A stretch of 64,000 nt of DNA from Bacteroidia bacterium (GTDB taxonomy: Bacteria > Bacteroidota > Bacteroidia > J057 > JADKCL01). Numbering within the stretch: the first letter of the stretch is position 1; every line of letters starts with the position of its first letter. The position numbers and the translations under genes were made by a program. The notes under the pieces are model-generated. The model made no database searches and was not told the origin of the DNA. It worked only from the letters and a program-made list of their open reading frames with translations. The stretch spans positions 186,001 to 250,000 of the forward strand of contig JACJYV010000009.1 of assembly GCA_020635905.1 (NCBI GenBank), in the 5' to 3' direction. Shown here piece by piece: positions 33,935 through 42,747 of this stretch.

Positions 33935-35086
33935 ATGGGAAGATATATCTATCAGAAAGAGGAGTGGCCTCATTTTACCTGGAACGCGGAAGAAATATTC
34001 CAGCGGCTGGGAGATGTGCGCAACCAGCAGGGGAGATTGGTAGGTAAAATGGAGGGGCTTGGTTTCAATCTGAAATCAGAAGCCATGCTGGGTACGACCA
34101 CATTGGATGCAATCAAAACTGCCGAAATCGAAGGCGAAAAGCTGGACATGGACCAGGTGAGATCATCCGTGGCCAGAAGGCTTGGTTTGCCTATGGGCGG
34201 CTTGATAAAATCAAGCCGCGATGTGGATGGCCTGGTGGAAATGCTACTGGATGCATCTGTCAACCATGCCGCGCCCCTGACCAAAGAACGCTTATTTGCC
34301 TGGCATAAAGGGCTGTTTCCCTTCGGGAAAAGTGGAAATTATACCATCTTTACAGGTGGTTGGCGCCAGCCCGGATTGGGACCCATGCAGGTCGTTTCCG
34401 GGGCGATGGGCAAAGAAAAAGTGCATTTTGAAGCCCCGGACGAGTCTGTGCTGGAAGCTGAAATGGAAAGATTTCTGAAATGGTTCAATGGGAAACAGGC
34501 TCTTGATCCGGTAATCAAAGCCGCCATAGCCCATCTTTGGTTTATCACCATTCATCCTTTCGAGGATGGGAATGGCCGGATTGCCCGCGCCATCGCAGAT
34601 ATGCAATTGGCCCGTGCTGACGAAAGTAACCAGCGATTTTACAGCATGTCTGCAGAAATTCATGCCCAACGCAAAGGGTATTACGAAATCCTGGAATACA
34701 CACAAAAGCGTAATCTGAACGTAACCAAATGGGTGGATTGGTTTTTGAAATGCCTGGAAAGCGCAATTCGCGAATCTTCCAGTCGCTTATCTGGAGTATT
34801 GGCCAAAGCAGAGTTTTGGGAGTTTCACCGCACGACCATCTTCAATGAACGCCAGCATAAAATCCTGAATATGGTGATGGGTGATTTTGTAGGGAAACTT
34901 CAGAATAATAAATGGGCGAAAATCTGCAAATGCTCCTCAGATACCGCCTTGAGGGATATTCAGGATCTGATGGAAAAAGGTGTGCTGGAAAAGGAGCCAG
35001 GGGGCGGCCGAAACACCAGTTACCGGCTGATATTTCCCCAAACTCCCCGCTCAGGGAACCCGCTTCCCGTTGGTGGCCTCGTATAA
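33935..35086 (+). CDS. Fic family protein (DUF4172, self-inhibited class II) with C-terminal winged helix
   Basis: 383 residues from the ATG at 33935 (a TTG two codons earlier is also open). Order: DUF4172-type N-terminus (HFTWNAEEIFQRL..), inhibitory-helix motif TAEIEG at 62-67, which matches [S/T]xxxE[G/N] of class II Fic enzymes, the Fic core with the complete active-site motif HPFEDGNGR at 207-215, and a winged helix at about 303-366 (NERQHKILNMVM ... SSDTALRDIQDLMEKGVLEKEPGGGRNTSYRL). Fic proteins usually AMPylate a protein Ser/Thr/Tyr; the inhibitory Glu66 blocks ATP. The winged helix suggests DNA binding, which fits the dyad array just upstream. No Fic antitoxin gene is beside it. Its end overlaps the convergent aldo/keto reductase gene by 36 bp. 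Confidence 0.92.
   Translation: MGRYIYQKEEWPHFTWNAEEIFQRLGDVRNQQGRLVGKMEGLGFNLKSEAMLGTTTLDAIKTAEIEGEKLDMDQVRSSVARRLGLPMGGLIKSSRDVDGLVEMLLDASVNHAAPLTKERLFAWHKGLFPFGKSGNYTIFTGGWRQPGLGPMQVVSGAMGKEKVHFEAPDESVLEAEMERFLKWFNGKQALDPVIKAAIAHLWFITIHPFEDGNGRIARAIADMQLARADESNQRFYSMSAEIHAQRKGYYEILEYTQKRNLNVTKWVDWFLKCLESAIRESSSRLSGVLAKAEFWEFHRTTIFNERQHKILNMVMGDFVGKLQNNKWAKICKCSSDTALRDIQDLMEKGVLEKEPGGGRNTSYRLIFPQTPRSGNPLPVGGLV
34823..34837 (-). repeat. Dyad-array word inside the fic coding region
   Basis: TTTCACCGCACGACC, the reverse complement of GGTCGTGCGGTGAA at 33762-33775 (14 bases exact). It codes for F-H-R-T-T (297-301) between the Fic core and the winged helix. Confidence 0.6.
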
Positions 35087-35953
35087 TTCAAACCATTCTT
35101 CCCGGGTCAGTTTCAGTTGCTTGCCTTTCAGGGCGTGCTGAAGCCGGTCCGGGCGGCTGGTGCCCGTAATGGGAATGATGCCCGACGGATGGGCAAAAAG
35201 CCAGGCATAGAAAATGACCTCCAAATCTTTGACTTCGTAGCGGTCTGCAATGGTTTTCGCTGCTTTGCGAATACGAAAAGCTTTTTCGTCCTGAGGGGAG
35301 AAAAAGCGACCTGCCGCAAGGGGAGCCCAGGCCATGGGATGAATGTGATGCTGGTAAAGAAAATCCACTGAGCCGTTATCAAAGTTTTCCAGATCGTACA
35401 AGGAAAGCTGAATCTGATTGGTAGCCAGGGGGAAATCCAGGCGGGATTGTAACAGCATCAGTTGACGGGGCAAAAAGTTGGAAACGCCAAACTGACGGAC
35501 TTTGCCATGTTTTTTGAGGTGAACGAAGGCAGCGGCCGTTTCATCAGGATTCATCAGGGGATCGGGACGATGGATCAGCAACAGATCAAGGTGATCTGTT
35601 TTGAGGTTCAGCAACGATTGCTCGACAGACCAGATGATGTGCTCGGCTGTGGTATTATAGCTTTTGATGGTGTGGGTGGGACGGTTGGGAGAAATCAGAT
35701 TGATCCCGCACTTGGAAATGAGCTGGATTTGCTTGCGAAATCCAGGTTCGAGGGCCAGGGCTTCGCCAAATAATTCCTCGCAGGTATATCCCCCGTAAAT
35801 GTCCGCATGATCGAAGGTGGTGACGCCCAGGTCTGCGACCTGGCGAAAATGCTTCAGGCGCTCTGCCGGGCTCAGATTCCACTCGTTGAGTTTCATCATC
35901 CCCTGAATGATGGGGGAGACCTTGAGGTCGGGTGCAATGGCAATGGGTTTCAT
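35051..35953 (-). CDS. Aldo/keto reductase (YdhF-like)
   Basis: 300 residues, cytoplasmic TIM barrel. The catalytic tetrad is visible: Asp and Tyr in TFDHADIYGGYTCEE, Lys in LISKCGI, His in DLLLIHRPD. Its length and the opening LKVSPIIQGMMKLNEWNL match the YdhF subgroup of NADPH-dependent aldo/keto reductases, which reduce carbonyl compounds; the physiological substrate is not known. It runs toward fic and shares its last 36 bp with that gene, so both use the same DNA in opposite directions. Confidence 0.9.
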   Translation of the reverse strand: MKPIAIAPDLKVSPIIQGMMKLNEWNLSPAERLKHFRQVADLGVTTFDHADIYGGYTCEELFGEALALEPGFRKQIQLISKCGINLISPNRPTHTIKSYNTTAEHIIWSVEQSLLNLKTDHLDLLLIHRPDPLMNPDETAAAFVHLKKHGKVRQFGVSNFLPRQLMLLQSRLDFPLATNQIQLSLYDLENFDNGSVDFLYQHHIHPMAWAPLAAGRFFSPQDEKAFRIRKAAKTIADRYEVKDLEVIFYAWLFAHPSGIIPITGTSRPDRLQHALKGKQLKLTREEWFELYEATNGKRVP

Positions 35954-36048
35954 GGGGGAAAGATAACACGAGTTTGATTATTTTGAATTCACATTTCTCA
36001 AATTGATTTGCAATTCCCCAATTCCCCAAAAAATCCTATCTTTTGCCC

Positions 36049-37485
36049 ATGGTGGAAACTCAATCCAATTCAGCATACAAGAGCGCATTTGCCCTCCTGA
36101 CCCTCCTTTTTTTCATGTGGGGATTTATCACGGTCATGAACGATGTGCTCATCAATACCTTCAAAGAAATCTTTGAACTGACTGCATTCAAGGCCAGTCT
36201 GGTGCAATTTGCTTTCTTTGGGGCGTTTTTTGTGATTTCCCTGATTTATTTCCTGATTTCGGGTGCTTCAGGTGATCCCATCAACAAAATTGGGTACAAA
36301 AATGGTATGATCATTGGACTGGCAGGGTGTGGATTGGGTTGCGCCTTGTTTTACCCGGCGGCCCTGATGCACAGCTACTGGTACTTTCTGGGCGCCTTAT
36401 TTGTGCTGGCTGCGGGGGTAACCATCCTGCAGATTGCGGCCAATCCCTACGCAGCCATTTTGGGCAGTTCAGAAACAGCTTCTTCCCGCCTGAATCTGGC
36501 TCAGGGGTTAAATTCTCTGGGTACTACAGTAGGGCCTTTGGTGGGCGTTTTGCTCATTTTCAAAGTCTTTTCTGCTGGCCAGCAAACCCCTGAATCCGTG
36601 GGAAAAACCTATTTATTGTATGCAGCGATCTTTATCCTCTGCGCCATTTTGGTGGGATTTTCAAAATTGCCTCCCTTCAAAAACGATGATTTCATTGAAC
36701 GGGGATTAGGGGCATTGAAATTCCGTCACCTTGCCCTGGGAATCATCGCCATTTTTATGTACGTAGGCGCTGAAGTCTCAATTGGGAGCTTCCTGGTGAC
36801 CCTGCTGGGTGATGAAAATGTGGCGGGCATGGCCCGGGTGGACGCCAATAAATACCTGGCCTATTATTGGGGTGGATTGATGATTGGGCGTTTGCTGGGG
36901 GCAGTTTCTTTGGGAGAAATGAAGGACGGATTGAAGAAATACCTGCTCATGAGTGCAATTTCTTTAGGAACTTTTCTCTTCATTTGGGTCATTACCAGTG
37001 TGAAAGACGATCAGGGGAAGTTTTTCCTTGAATTCCTTTCCTTTTCGCAGGTTTCCCTCTTTCTGGGCATGTTGTCGATCAATTATCTGGGATTTTTCAT
37101 TGGGAAAAATAATCCTGCCCGCGCCCTGAGTATCTTTGCCCTGGTGATCATCGTGCTGCTATTGGTAGCTTCTCTGGGAGCAGGAAATCTCGCCTTCTGG
37201 GCCGCAATTGGAATTGGATTATTCAATTCCATCATGTGGTCGAATATATTTACCCTGGCGATCAAAGATCTCGGCAAATACACCAGTCAGGGGAGTTCCC
37301 TGCTGGTAATGGCCATTTTTGGAGGTGCCGTGATTCCGCCCATTCAGGGCCTGGTGGCCGATTCTGAAGGCATTCAACTTTCGTATCTGGTGCCCGTAGC
37401 CTGCTATCTTTATCTGGCCTGGTATGGTTGGAAGGGATTTCAGGTAATTCAGGGAGGTTTGCTCAAAGATCCGTTTCAAAAATGA
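36049..37485 (+). CDS. Sugar MFS transporter (FucP / glucose-galactose type)
   Basis: 478 residues with twelve predicted membrane spans. The start region SAFALLTLLFFMWGFITVMNDVLINTFK and the motif VTILQIAANPYAAILG are hallmarks of the FHS/FucP proton-symporter family that brings fucose, glucose, galactose or similar sugars across the inner membrane. The ATG at 36049 is preferred to a TTG two codons earlier. The ROK kinase gene begins inside its stop codon (ATGA overlap), so uptake and phosphorylation are coupled. The exact sugar cannot be read from sequence. Confidence 0.92.
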   Translation: MVETQSNSAYKSAFALLTLLFFMWGFITVMNDVLINTFKEIFELTAFKASLVQFAFFGAFFVISLIYFLISGASGDPINKIGYKNGMIIGLAGCGLGCALFYPAALMHSYWYFLGALFVLAAGVTILQIAANPYAAILGSSETASSRLNLAQGLNSLGTTVGPLVGVLLIFKVFSAGQQTPESVGKTYLLYAAIFILCAILVGFSKLPPFKNDDFIERGLGALKFRHLALGIIAIFMYVGAEVSIGSFLVTLLGDENVAGMARVDANKYLAYYWGGLMIGRLLGAVSLGEMKDGLKKYLLMSAISLGTFLFIWVITSVKDDQGKFFLEFLSFSQVSLFLGMLSINYLGFFIGKNNPARALSIFALVIIVLLLVASLGAGNLAFWAAIGIGLFNSIMWSNIFTLAIKDLGKYTSQGSSLLVMAIFGGAVIPPIQGLVADSEGIQLSYLVPVACYLYLAWYGWKGFQVIQGGLLKDPFQK

Positions 37486-38450
37486 AAGAAGTTGTAGCCG
37501 GAATTGATATTGGAGGAACCAATACGGTGATTGGAATCCTGGACCGTGCGGGCAATACTTTGGGGGAGGAAACCATCTCCACCCGCGATTTTCCTGATGC
37601 TCTGGAATATGCACAGGCGCTTTGCGCCAAAATTCGCATGCTCCTGGGCTTTTTGCAGGAAGAAGTGGAGCTAAAAGGAGTGGGAATTGGCGCCCCCAAC
37701 GGAAATTTCTACTCAGGCAGCATCGAGCAGGCGCCCAACCTGCTCTGGAAGGGCACCGTGCCCCTGGCACGGTGGATTGAGGCAGAAATGCAGGTTCCCT
37801 GCGTTCTCACCAACGACGCCAATGCCGCCGCATTGGGCGAAATGCTCTTTGGCGCGGCCCGCGGCATGAAGCACTTTGTGCTGATCACCATTGGCACAGG
37901 TCTGGGCAGCGGCATAGTGGTGGATGGCAAGCTCATTTACGGACACGACGGCTTCGCCGGGGAAATAGGGCATGCCCTGGTTCGACCGGGCGGACGGATA
38001 TGCACCTGCGGCCGCAGGGGATGTCTGGAGACCTATGTTTCGGCCCGCGGCATTCGCGAAACCCTGGGTGAAATGCTGATTGAATCATCTCAGGAAAGCC
38101 AGTTGGCAACCATTCCCCTGCGGGAACTGACCGTAAAGGACATTCATCAGGCTGCCGACCGGGGAGATCAGGTAGCCATTCGCACCCTGGCGGAAACAGG
38201 TAATATTCTGGGAGAAAAGCTGGCCGACAGCGTCAATTATACCAGCCCTGAGGCATTCATCATCACAGGCGGCATCGCCCATGCGGGCGAATTATTGTTT
38301 GGACCCTGCCGGGCTTCCCTGGAGCATCATTTGCTGAACATCTACCGCGGCAAAGTCAAATTGATGGCTTCAGAACTGATTGAGCGAAATGCGGGCCTGA
38401 TGGGTGCCGCTGCCCTCATCTGGGAAGAATTGGCAAAAGTGAACCTCTGA
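37482..38450 (+). CDS. ROK family sugar kinase
   Basis: 322 residues, cytoplasmic. ATP-binding GIDIGGTNT at 7-15, substrate loop with catalytic Asp in LTNDANAAALGE, and the ROK zinc motif GHALVRPGGRICTCGRRGCLETY (CxCGxxGCxE) are all intact, so it should phosphorylate glucose or a related hexose (possibly N-acetylglucosamine or mannose). The start ATG overlaps the transporter stop. The last codons (GTG AAC CTC TGA) coincide with the left end of the MITE-like element at 38441, which therefore supplies the stop codon. Confidence 0.93.
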   Translation: MKEVVAGIDIGGTNTVIGILDRAGNTLGEETISTRDFPDALEYAQALCAKIRMLLGFLQEEVELKGVGIGAPNGNFYSGSIEQAPNLLWKGTVPLARWIEAEMQVPCVLTNDANAAALGEMLFGAARGMKHFVLITIGTGLGSGIVVDGKLIYGHDGFAGEIGHALVRPGGRICTCGRRGCLETYVSARGIRETLGEMLIESSQESQLATIPLRELTVKDIHQAADRGDQVAIRTLAETGNILGEKLADSVNYTSPEAFIITGGIAHAGELLFGPCRASLEHHLLNIYRGKVKLMASELIERNAGLMGAAALIWEELAKVNL

Positions 38451-38552
38451 AAACAAAGAAGGTCAAGGCGGACGCAGTTGAAGAAAGCGGTATTTACTAC
38501 TGTAATTGAGCATTTCTGCAACAAATCCAGCGAAGAGATGCGAAGTTTGTTA
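38441..38552. mobile_element. MITE-like element, copy 1 (degenerate right end)
   Basis: Starts GAACCTCTGAAAACAAAGAAGGTCAAGG and follows copy 2 closely (GCGGAC/GGCGTAGTTGAAGAAAGCGG, TTTACTACTGTAA, GAGCATTTCTG), but the right end (GCGAAGTTTGTTAATTG) has lost the terminal inverted repeat. It contains no transposase gene. Overlaps the ROK stop codon. Confidence 0.75.
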
Positions 38553-38580
38553 ATTGATTCCTGCTCATTGCCAATTGAAT
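38553..38580. repeat. Heptamer tandem repeat, ATTGCTC-like (4 units)
   Basis: ATTGATT, CCTGCTC, ATTGCCA, ATTGAAT read consecutively between the two MITE copies. Degenerate; compare 59822-59849. Confidence 0.45.
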
Positions 38581-38582
38581 CA

Positions 38583-38703
38583 GGGAACCTCTAAAAACAA
38601 AGAAGATCAAGGCGGGCGTAGTTGAAGAAAGCGGAGTTTACTACTGTAAATGAGCATTTCTGAAAAAGTCCAACGCAGAGTTTCGAAGTTTTTAGAGGTT
38701 CCC
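38583..38703. mobile_element. MITE-like element, copy 2 (complete, 121 bp)
   Basis: Bounded by perfect 16-bp terminal inverted repeats GGGAACCTCTAAAAAC (38583-38598) and GTTTTTAGAGGTTCCC (38688-38703). No coding capacity for a transposase and no clear target duplication. It is the intact copy in the window; copy 1 lies directly before it and a right-end fragment is at 44425-44460. Mobilisation would need a transposase supplied elsewhere in the genome. Confidence 0.85.
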
Positions 38704-38773
38704 AAAAGCATAATATTCCTTTTGCCCGGAAAGAATTAACTTTAGCCATCCCGCCAAACCCGGGTTGATCGCC

Positions 38774-41743
38774 ATGAATTTTGCAAAAATCCCAACCAGA
38801 TTTCTCCCACATTTCCTCCTGATCTTTTCCGTCCTGCTGATCATTTCCTGCAAATCCAAAGTACAGGATTTGACCCAGCACGTGAATCCGTTCATTGGCA
38901 CGGGCGGGCATGGGCATACCTTTCCGGGTGCGACCCTGCCTTTTGGCATGCTGCAGTTGAGTCCAGACACCCGCATGAGTGGCTGGGATGGCTGCGGGGG
39001 TTACCATTATTCAGACAGTGTGATCATTGGCTTCAGCCACACCCACCTCAGTGGTACGGGAGTTTCCGACTATGGGGATATTTTGCTCATGCCCACTGTA
39101 GGTGAAATCCAGCTTGAAAACGGGGCAAATGATCCCAAAGAGGGCTATGCAAGCCATTTCAGCCATGAGAAAGAAGAAGCCCATCCAGGCTATTACCGGG
39201 TAAGGTTGCTGGATTATAACGTGCGGGCCGAATTAACTGCCACCACCCGGGCGGGCTTTCACCGCTATACCTTTTTGGACGAAAGCGAGGAAAATAACCT
39301 CATTCTCGACCTGACTCACCGTGATAAAGTGATTTTCAGTGGGTTGAAAGTCGTTTCAGAAACGCAGATTGAGGGTTTTCGCATCTCAGAAGAATGGGCC
39401 AAAGAGCAGTACATTTATTTTGTGGCGGAATTTTCCCAACCTTTTACCCGAAAGATGGTCACCCTTGATGGAAAAGAAGCCTCGGGCCAGTCACAATGGG
39501 AGGGAAGCGCCATTAAGGCGGGATTTAGCTTTCCCTGGTCCCGTGAAGTGATGGTCAAAGTGGGAATTTCTGCGGTGAGTATAGAAGGGGCCAGGGAAAA
39601 CCTGAAGCACGAGATCAAAGGTTGGGATTTTGATCAGATTCGGGGGAAAGCAGAAAAAGCCTGGCAGGATGAATTGCAAAAAACCGAGGTAAAAGGTGGT
39701 TCAGAAGCTCAGTTGCGCACCTTTTACACGGCCTTATACCATACCATGATCGCTCCCAATACCTGGTCGGATGTGGATGGAAATTACCGCGGCATGGATG
39801 GAAAAATTCATGCAGGGCAAAAAGGCAGGACCCGCTATACCGTTTTTTCCCTTTGGGATACTTTTCGGGCGACTCATCCCCTCTACACTCTCAACCAGCA
39901 GGAGCGTACCCGCGATTTCCTTTACACCTTCAAAGGCCAGTATCAGGAAGGGGGGATTTTGCCCATTTGGGAGCTGGCGGGCAACTATACGGGTTGTATG
40001 ATCGGCTACCACGCCATTCCCGTGATCGCGGATGCCTGGCTGAAAGGCCTGGAAATTGAGGGTATGGACACGCTTTACGAGGCCATGAAACATAGTGCCC
40101 GCCAGCAGCACCTGGGCTTGCGGGCCTATCAGGAGCAGGGTTATATTCCTGCAGGTGAGGAGGCAGAATCCGTCTCCAAGACCCTGGAATACGCTTTTGA
40201 CGACTGGTGTATCGCCCAAATTGCCCTCAAATTGGGTCGGGAAGATGAGTACAAAGAATTCATCACACGTTCGCAGTACTGGAAGAATGTGTATGATCCT
40301 GAGACGGGTTTCATGCGGGCCAAACTCAACGAAACCTGGTTTTCGCCCTTTGATCCTTACGAAGTAAACTTCAATTATACAGAAGCCAACGCCTGGCAAT
40401 ATCGCTTTTTCGTGCCCCATGACCTCAATTCCCTGATTGAAATCATGGGTGGTCCCGCGAGATTTGAGGCAGCCCTGGATTCCATGTTTGAAGCCAATGC
40501 CCAGACCTCAGGCCGGGAGCAGGCTGATATAACGGGTTTGATCGGCCAATATGCCCACGGAAACGAACCCAGCCACCACATGGCTTACCTGTACAATTTC
40601 ATTGGCAAGACCTGGAAAACCCAGCAGCGCGTGCGCCAGATCATGGACGAACTGTACTCAGACCAGCCCGACGGGCTGTCGGGCAATGAGGACTGCGGCC
40701 AGATGTCGGCCTGGCTGGTGATGAGCGCCATGGGGCTTTATCCGGTCAATCCTGCTTCAGGAAAGTACGAATTGGGTACTCCCTGGTTTGATGAAGTGAA
40801 ACTTAACTTAGAAAATGGTAAAGTCTTTATAATCAATAGAAAAGGTGGAACAGATATAAGTGGGTTTGTGAAATCTGCGAGCCTGAATGGCGAGCCTTTG
40901 CAACGATCCTGGGTTTCCCATTCTGATCTGCTAAAAGGAGGAGAATTGGAATTTGAAATGGAGGATTCCCCTTCGCAAAGCTGGGCAGTTTCGCCCGAAG
41001 GTCTCCCCACAGAGCAGGTTAAAGAAGAGCAAATAATCCCTGTTCCATATTTCAAAGCCCTCAATCGCACCTTCACAGATCAGTTGGAAGTCGAAATCAA
41101 AACAGCTCAACCCGGTCTGGAAATTCATTTTTCTGTGGATGGCTCTGAACCTGATTTGAATTCCCCGCTTTACTCAAATCCCCTGAAACTTACCCAATCC
41201 ACGGATATCAAAGCCCGCGCCTTTGCATCAAACGGGAAATCCAGCCACCTGGTTGAAGCTCATTTTTATAAAATTCCCGCAGGCAGAAGCATCAAATTGA
41301 ATTCCCAATACGCCAATCAATACTCAGCAGGTGGCGATTACGCGCTGATCGATTACCAAATGGGTGGGGTGAATTTCCGTACGGGTTCCTGGCAAGGCTA
41401 CCGCGAAGACCTGAGCGTCACCGTTTCCCTGGGCAAAAAGCAGCCTGTTCACAAAGTGGAGGTGGGATTTTTGCAGGACATTGGAGCCTGGATCTGGATG
41501 CCTTCTGAAGTGAAAATTTCTGTTTCCATTGACGGGAACTCGTACCGTGAGATATGGAAAGGAGGGACCGCAGTGCCGGACAATCAGTACGGTGGTTTGG
41601 TCAAAAGGGTGGGAGTGAGTGGACTAAATCTGGAGGCCGCGTTTGTGAAAGTAGAGGCGAAAAATTACGGGGAATGTCCTGCCTGGCACCTGGGAGCGGG
41701 GGGTAAAACCTGGATATTTGCAGATGAGATTGTGGTGGAATAG
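38774..41743 (+). CDS. GH92 family alpha-mannosidase
   Basis: 989 residues with a lipoprotein signal (FLPHFLLIFSVLLIISC), so it is an envelope lipoprotein. The GH92 domain begins VNPFIGTGGHGHTFPGATLPFGM and contains GCGGYHYSD, FSHTHLSGTGVSDYGD, the TIGLW-type WDTFRATHPLY and, near the active site, GNEPSHHMAYLYNF and GNEDCGQMSAW. GH92 enzymes are calcium-dependent exo-alpha-mannosidases that trim high-mannose N-glycans. A chitobiase-C-like segment (IHFSVDGSEPDLNSPLYSN) and a discoidin/CBM32-like end (about 850-989) follow. The start at 38774 gives the signal peptide. The gene follows the transporter-ROK pair but is separated by MITE copies. Confidence 0.93.
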   Translation: MNFAKIPTRFLPHFLLIFSVLLIISCKSKVQDLTQHVNPFIGTGGHGHTFPGATLPFGMLQLSPDTRMSGWDGCGGYHYSDSVIIGFSHTHLSGTGVSDYGDILLMPTVGEIQLENGANDPKEGYASHFSHEKEEAHPGYYRVRLLDYNVRAELTATTRAGFHRYTFLDESEENNLILDLTHRDKVIFSGLKVVSETQIEGFRISEEWAKEQYIYFVAEFSQPFTRKMVTLDGKEASGQSQWEGSAIKAGFSFPWSREVMVKVGISAVSIEGARENLKHEIKGWDFDQIRGKAEKAWQDELQKTEVKGGSEAQLRTFYTALYHTMIAPNTWSDVDGNYRGMDGKIHAGQKGRTRYTVFSLWDTFRATHPLYTLNQQERTRDFLYTFKGQYQEGGILPIWELAGNYTGCMIGYHAIPVIADAWLKGLEIEGMDTLYEAMKHSARQQHLGLRAYQEQGYIPAGEEAESVSKTLEYAFDDWCIAQIALKLGREDEYKEFITRSQYWKNVYDPETGFMRAKLNETWFSPFDPYEVNFNYTEANAWQYRFFVPHDLNSLIEIMGGPARFEAALDSMFEANAQTSGREQADITGLIGQYAHGNEPSHHMAYLYNFIGKTWKTQQRVRQIMDELYSDQPDGLSGNEDCGQMSAWLVMSAMGLYPVNPASGKYELGTPWFDEVKLNLENGKVFIINRKGGTDISGFVKSASLNGEPLQRSWVSHSDLLKGGELEFEMEDSPSQSWAVSPEGLPTEQVKEEQIIPVPYFKALNRTFTDQLEVEIKTAQPGLEIHFSVDGSEPDLNSPLYSNPLKLTQSTDIKARAFASNGKSSHLVEAHFYKIPAGRSIKLNSQYANQYSAGGDYALIDYQMGGVNFRTGSWQGYREDLSVTVSLGKKQPVHKVEVGFLQDIGAWIWMPSEVKISVSIDGNSYREIWKGGTAVPDNQYGGLVKRVGVSGLNLEAAFVKVEAKNYGECPAWHLGAGGKTWIFADEIVVE

Positions 41744-41762
41744 TTTTTGATTTAATTCATTG

Positions 41763-41801
41763 AAATTCAATTTTTTATAATTGAATTTTGCTTGTTTTTT
41801 G
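41763..41801 (+). terminator. Intrinsic-like terminator after GH92
   Basis: AAATTCAATT (41763-41772) and AATTGAATTT (41779-41788) form a 10-bp A/T stem with a 6-base loop, followed by TGCTTGTTTTTT. It is weakly GC-paired, so efficiency is uncertain. Confidence 0.5.
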
Positions 41802-41844
41802 GAAAAACTAACAGATTGTTAGGGAAATTATTTAAATGATTGAT

Positions 41845-41852
41845 TATCTTTG
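41845..41852 (+). promoter_or_regulatory. Possible -7 box (TATCTTTG) of the EEP gene
   Basis: Perfect TAnnTTTG, only 5 bp before the ATG of the EEP hydrolase. No TTTG at the usual 19-21 bp spacing upstream, so moderate support at best. Confidence 0.4.
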
Positions 41853-41857
41853 GTTTA

Positions 41858-42736
41858 ATGAGCTTTTCTTCAAGTAAAATTCTGCTTACCCTCGCCTTGC
41901 TGATTTCCACCCTGAATCTTTCCGCCCAGGTCGAAGACCTGCGCGCCAAAATGAACCTTTCAGTCATGACCTGGAACATCCGTTACGACAATCCCGCGGA
42001 TGGAAATAATGCCTGGTCCAACCGCCAGGAGCGGGTCATTTCTCTGATCAAAGAAACTGATCCCGATCTGATCGGCATGCAGGAGGTGTTGGAGTCGCAG
42101 CTCAAAACCCTGAAGAAAGAACTCAAAGGCTATGCCTTTGTGGGCGTGGGACGAGATGATGGGAAAAAGGCAGGCGAGTTCAACCCCATTTTCTATCGAA
42201 AAAGTCAATTCAAACTGCTCAATTCGGGCACCTTCTGGCTTTCGCCCGATCCTGAAACTCCCGGCTCCAAAGGTTGGGAAGCCGCTTGTCCCCGCATCGT
42301 GACCTGGGCCAGACTGGAAATTCTGGGTACGGGCAAGGTTTTTTATCATTTCAACACCCATTTTGACCACCAGAGCCAGGAAGCCCGTTACCAAAGTGCG
42401 GCCATGCTTTCAGAATATTTCAGGAAATTACCCGAAAAACCCCATTTCATCCTCACGGGCGACCTAAACGAAGAGCCCAACGGCCCCGTTTACACCACCC
42501 TGACTGCCAATGGCGACTATAATTATCTGGTGGATACCCGTCTGGCTGCTTCCAGTAAATCAGGGCCCAGGGGCACATTTACAGGCTTTGAGGTGGGCGC
42601 CATTCCCTCCAAATTGATTGACTATGTTTTTCTGCGTAAATTCAGAAATGTGGTCAGCTACCGCGTTCTGGACGAACAAAAAGATGGATTTTATCCCTCA
42701 GACCACCTGCCCGTTCTTGTGAAAATGGTGTATTAA
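41858..42736 (+). CDS. Endonuclease/exonuclease/phosphatase (EEP) family hydrolase
   Basis: 292 residues with a signal peptide (SSSKILLTLALLISTLNLSAQ). The EEP catalytic pattern is complete: VMTWNIRYDNP, LIGMQEVLES (metal-binding Glu), THFDHQS, TGDLNEEPNGP and YPSDHLPVLVKM. In Bacteroidota such secreted EEP proteins commonly sit beside GH92 mannosidases; their substrate may be a phosphodiester or phosphomonoester on glycans, not DNA. It follows the GH92 gene after a terminator-like hairpin and precedes the NHL protein gene by 11 bp. Confidence 0.88.
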   Translation: MSFSSSKILLTLALLISTLNLSAQVEDLRAKMNLSVMTWNIRYDNPADGNNAWSNRQERVISLIKETDPDLIGMQEVLESQLKTLKKELKGYAFVGVGRDDGKKAGEFNPIFYRKSQFKLLNSGTFWLSPDPETPGSKGWEAACPRIVTWARLEILGTGKVFYHFNTHFDHQSQEARYQSAAMLSEYFRKLPEKPHFILTGDLNEEPNGPVYTTLTANGDYNYLVDTRLAASSKSGPRGTFTGFEVGAIPSKLIDYVFLRKFRNVVSYRVLDEQKDGFYPSDHLPVLVKMVY

Positions 42737-42747
42737 TTCTCCTGAAA

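Noticed and set aside
38441..38703. Insertion sequence with transposase
   Set aside because: Each copy is only about 120 bp and no frame inside resembles a transposase; the minus-strand frames across them (for example 38591-39007) are shadows.
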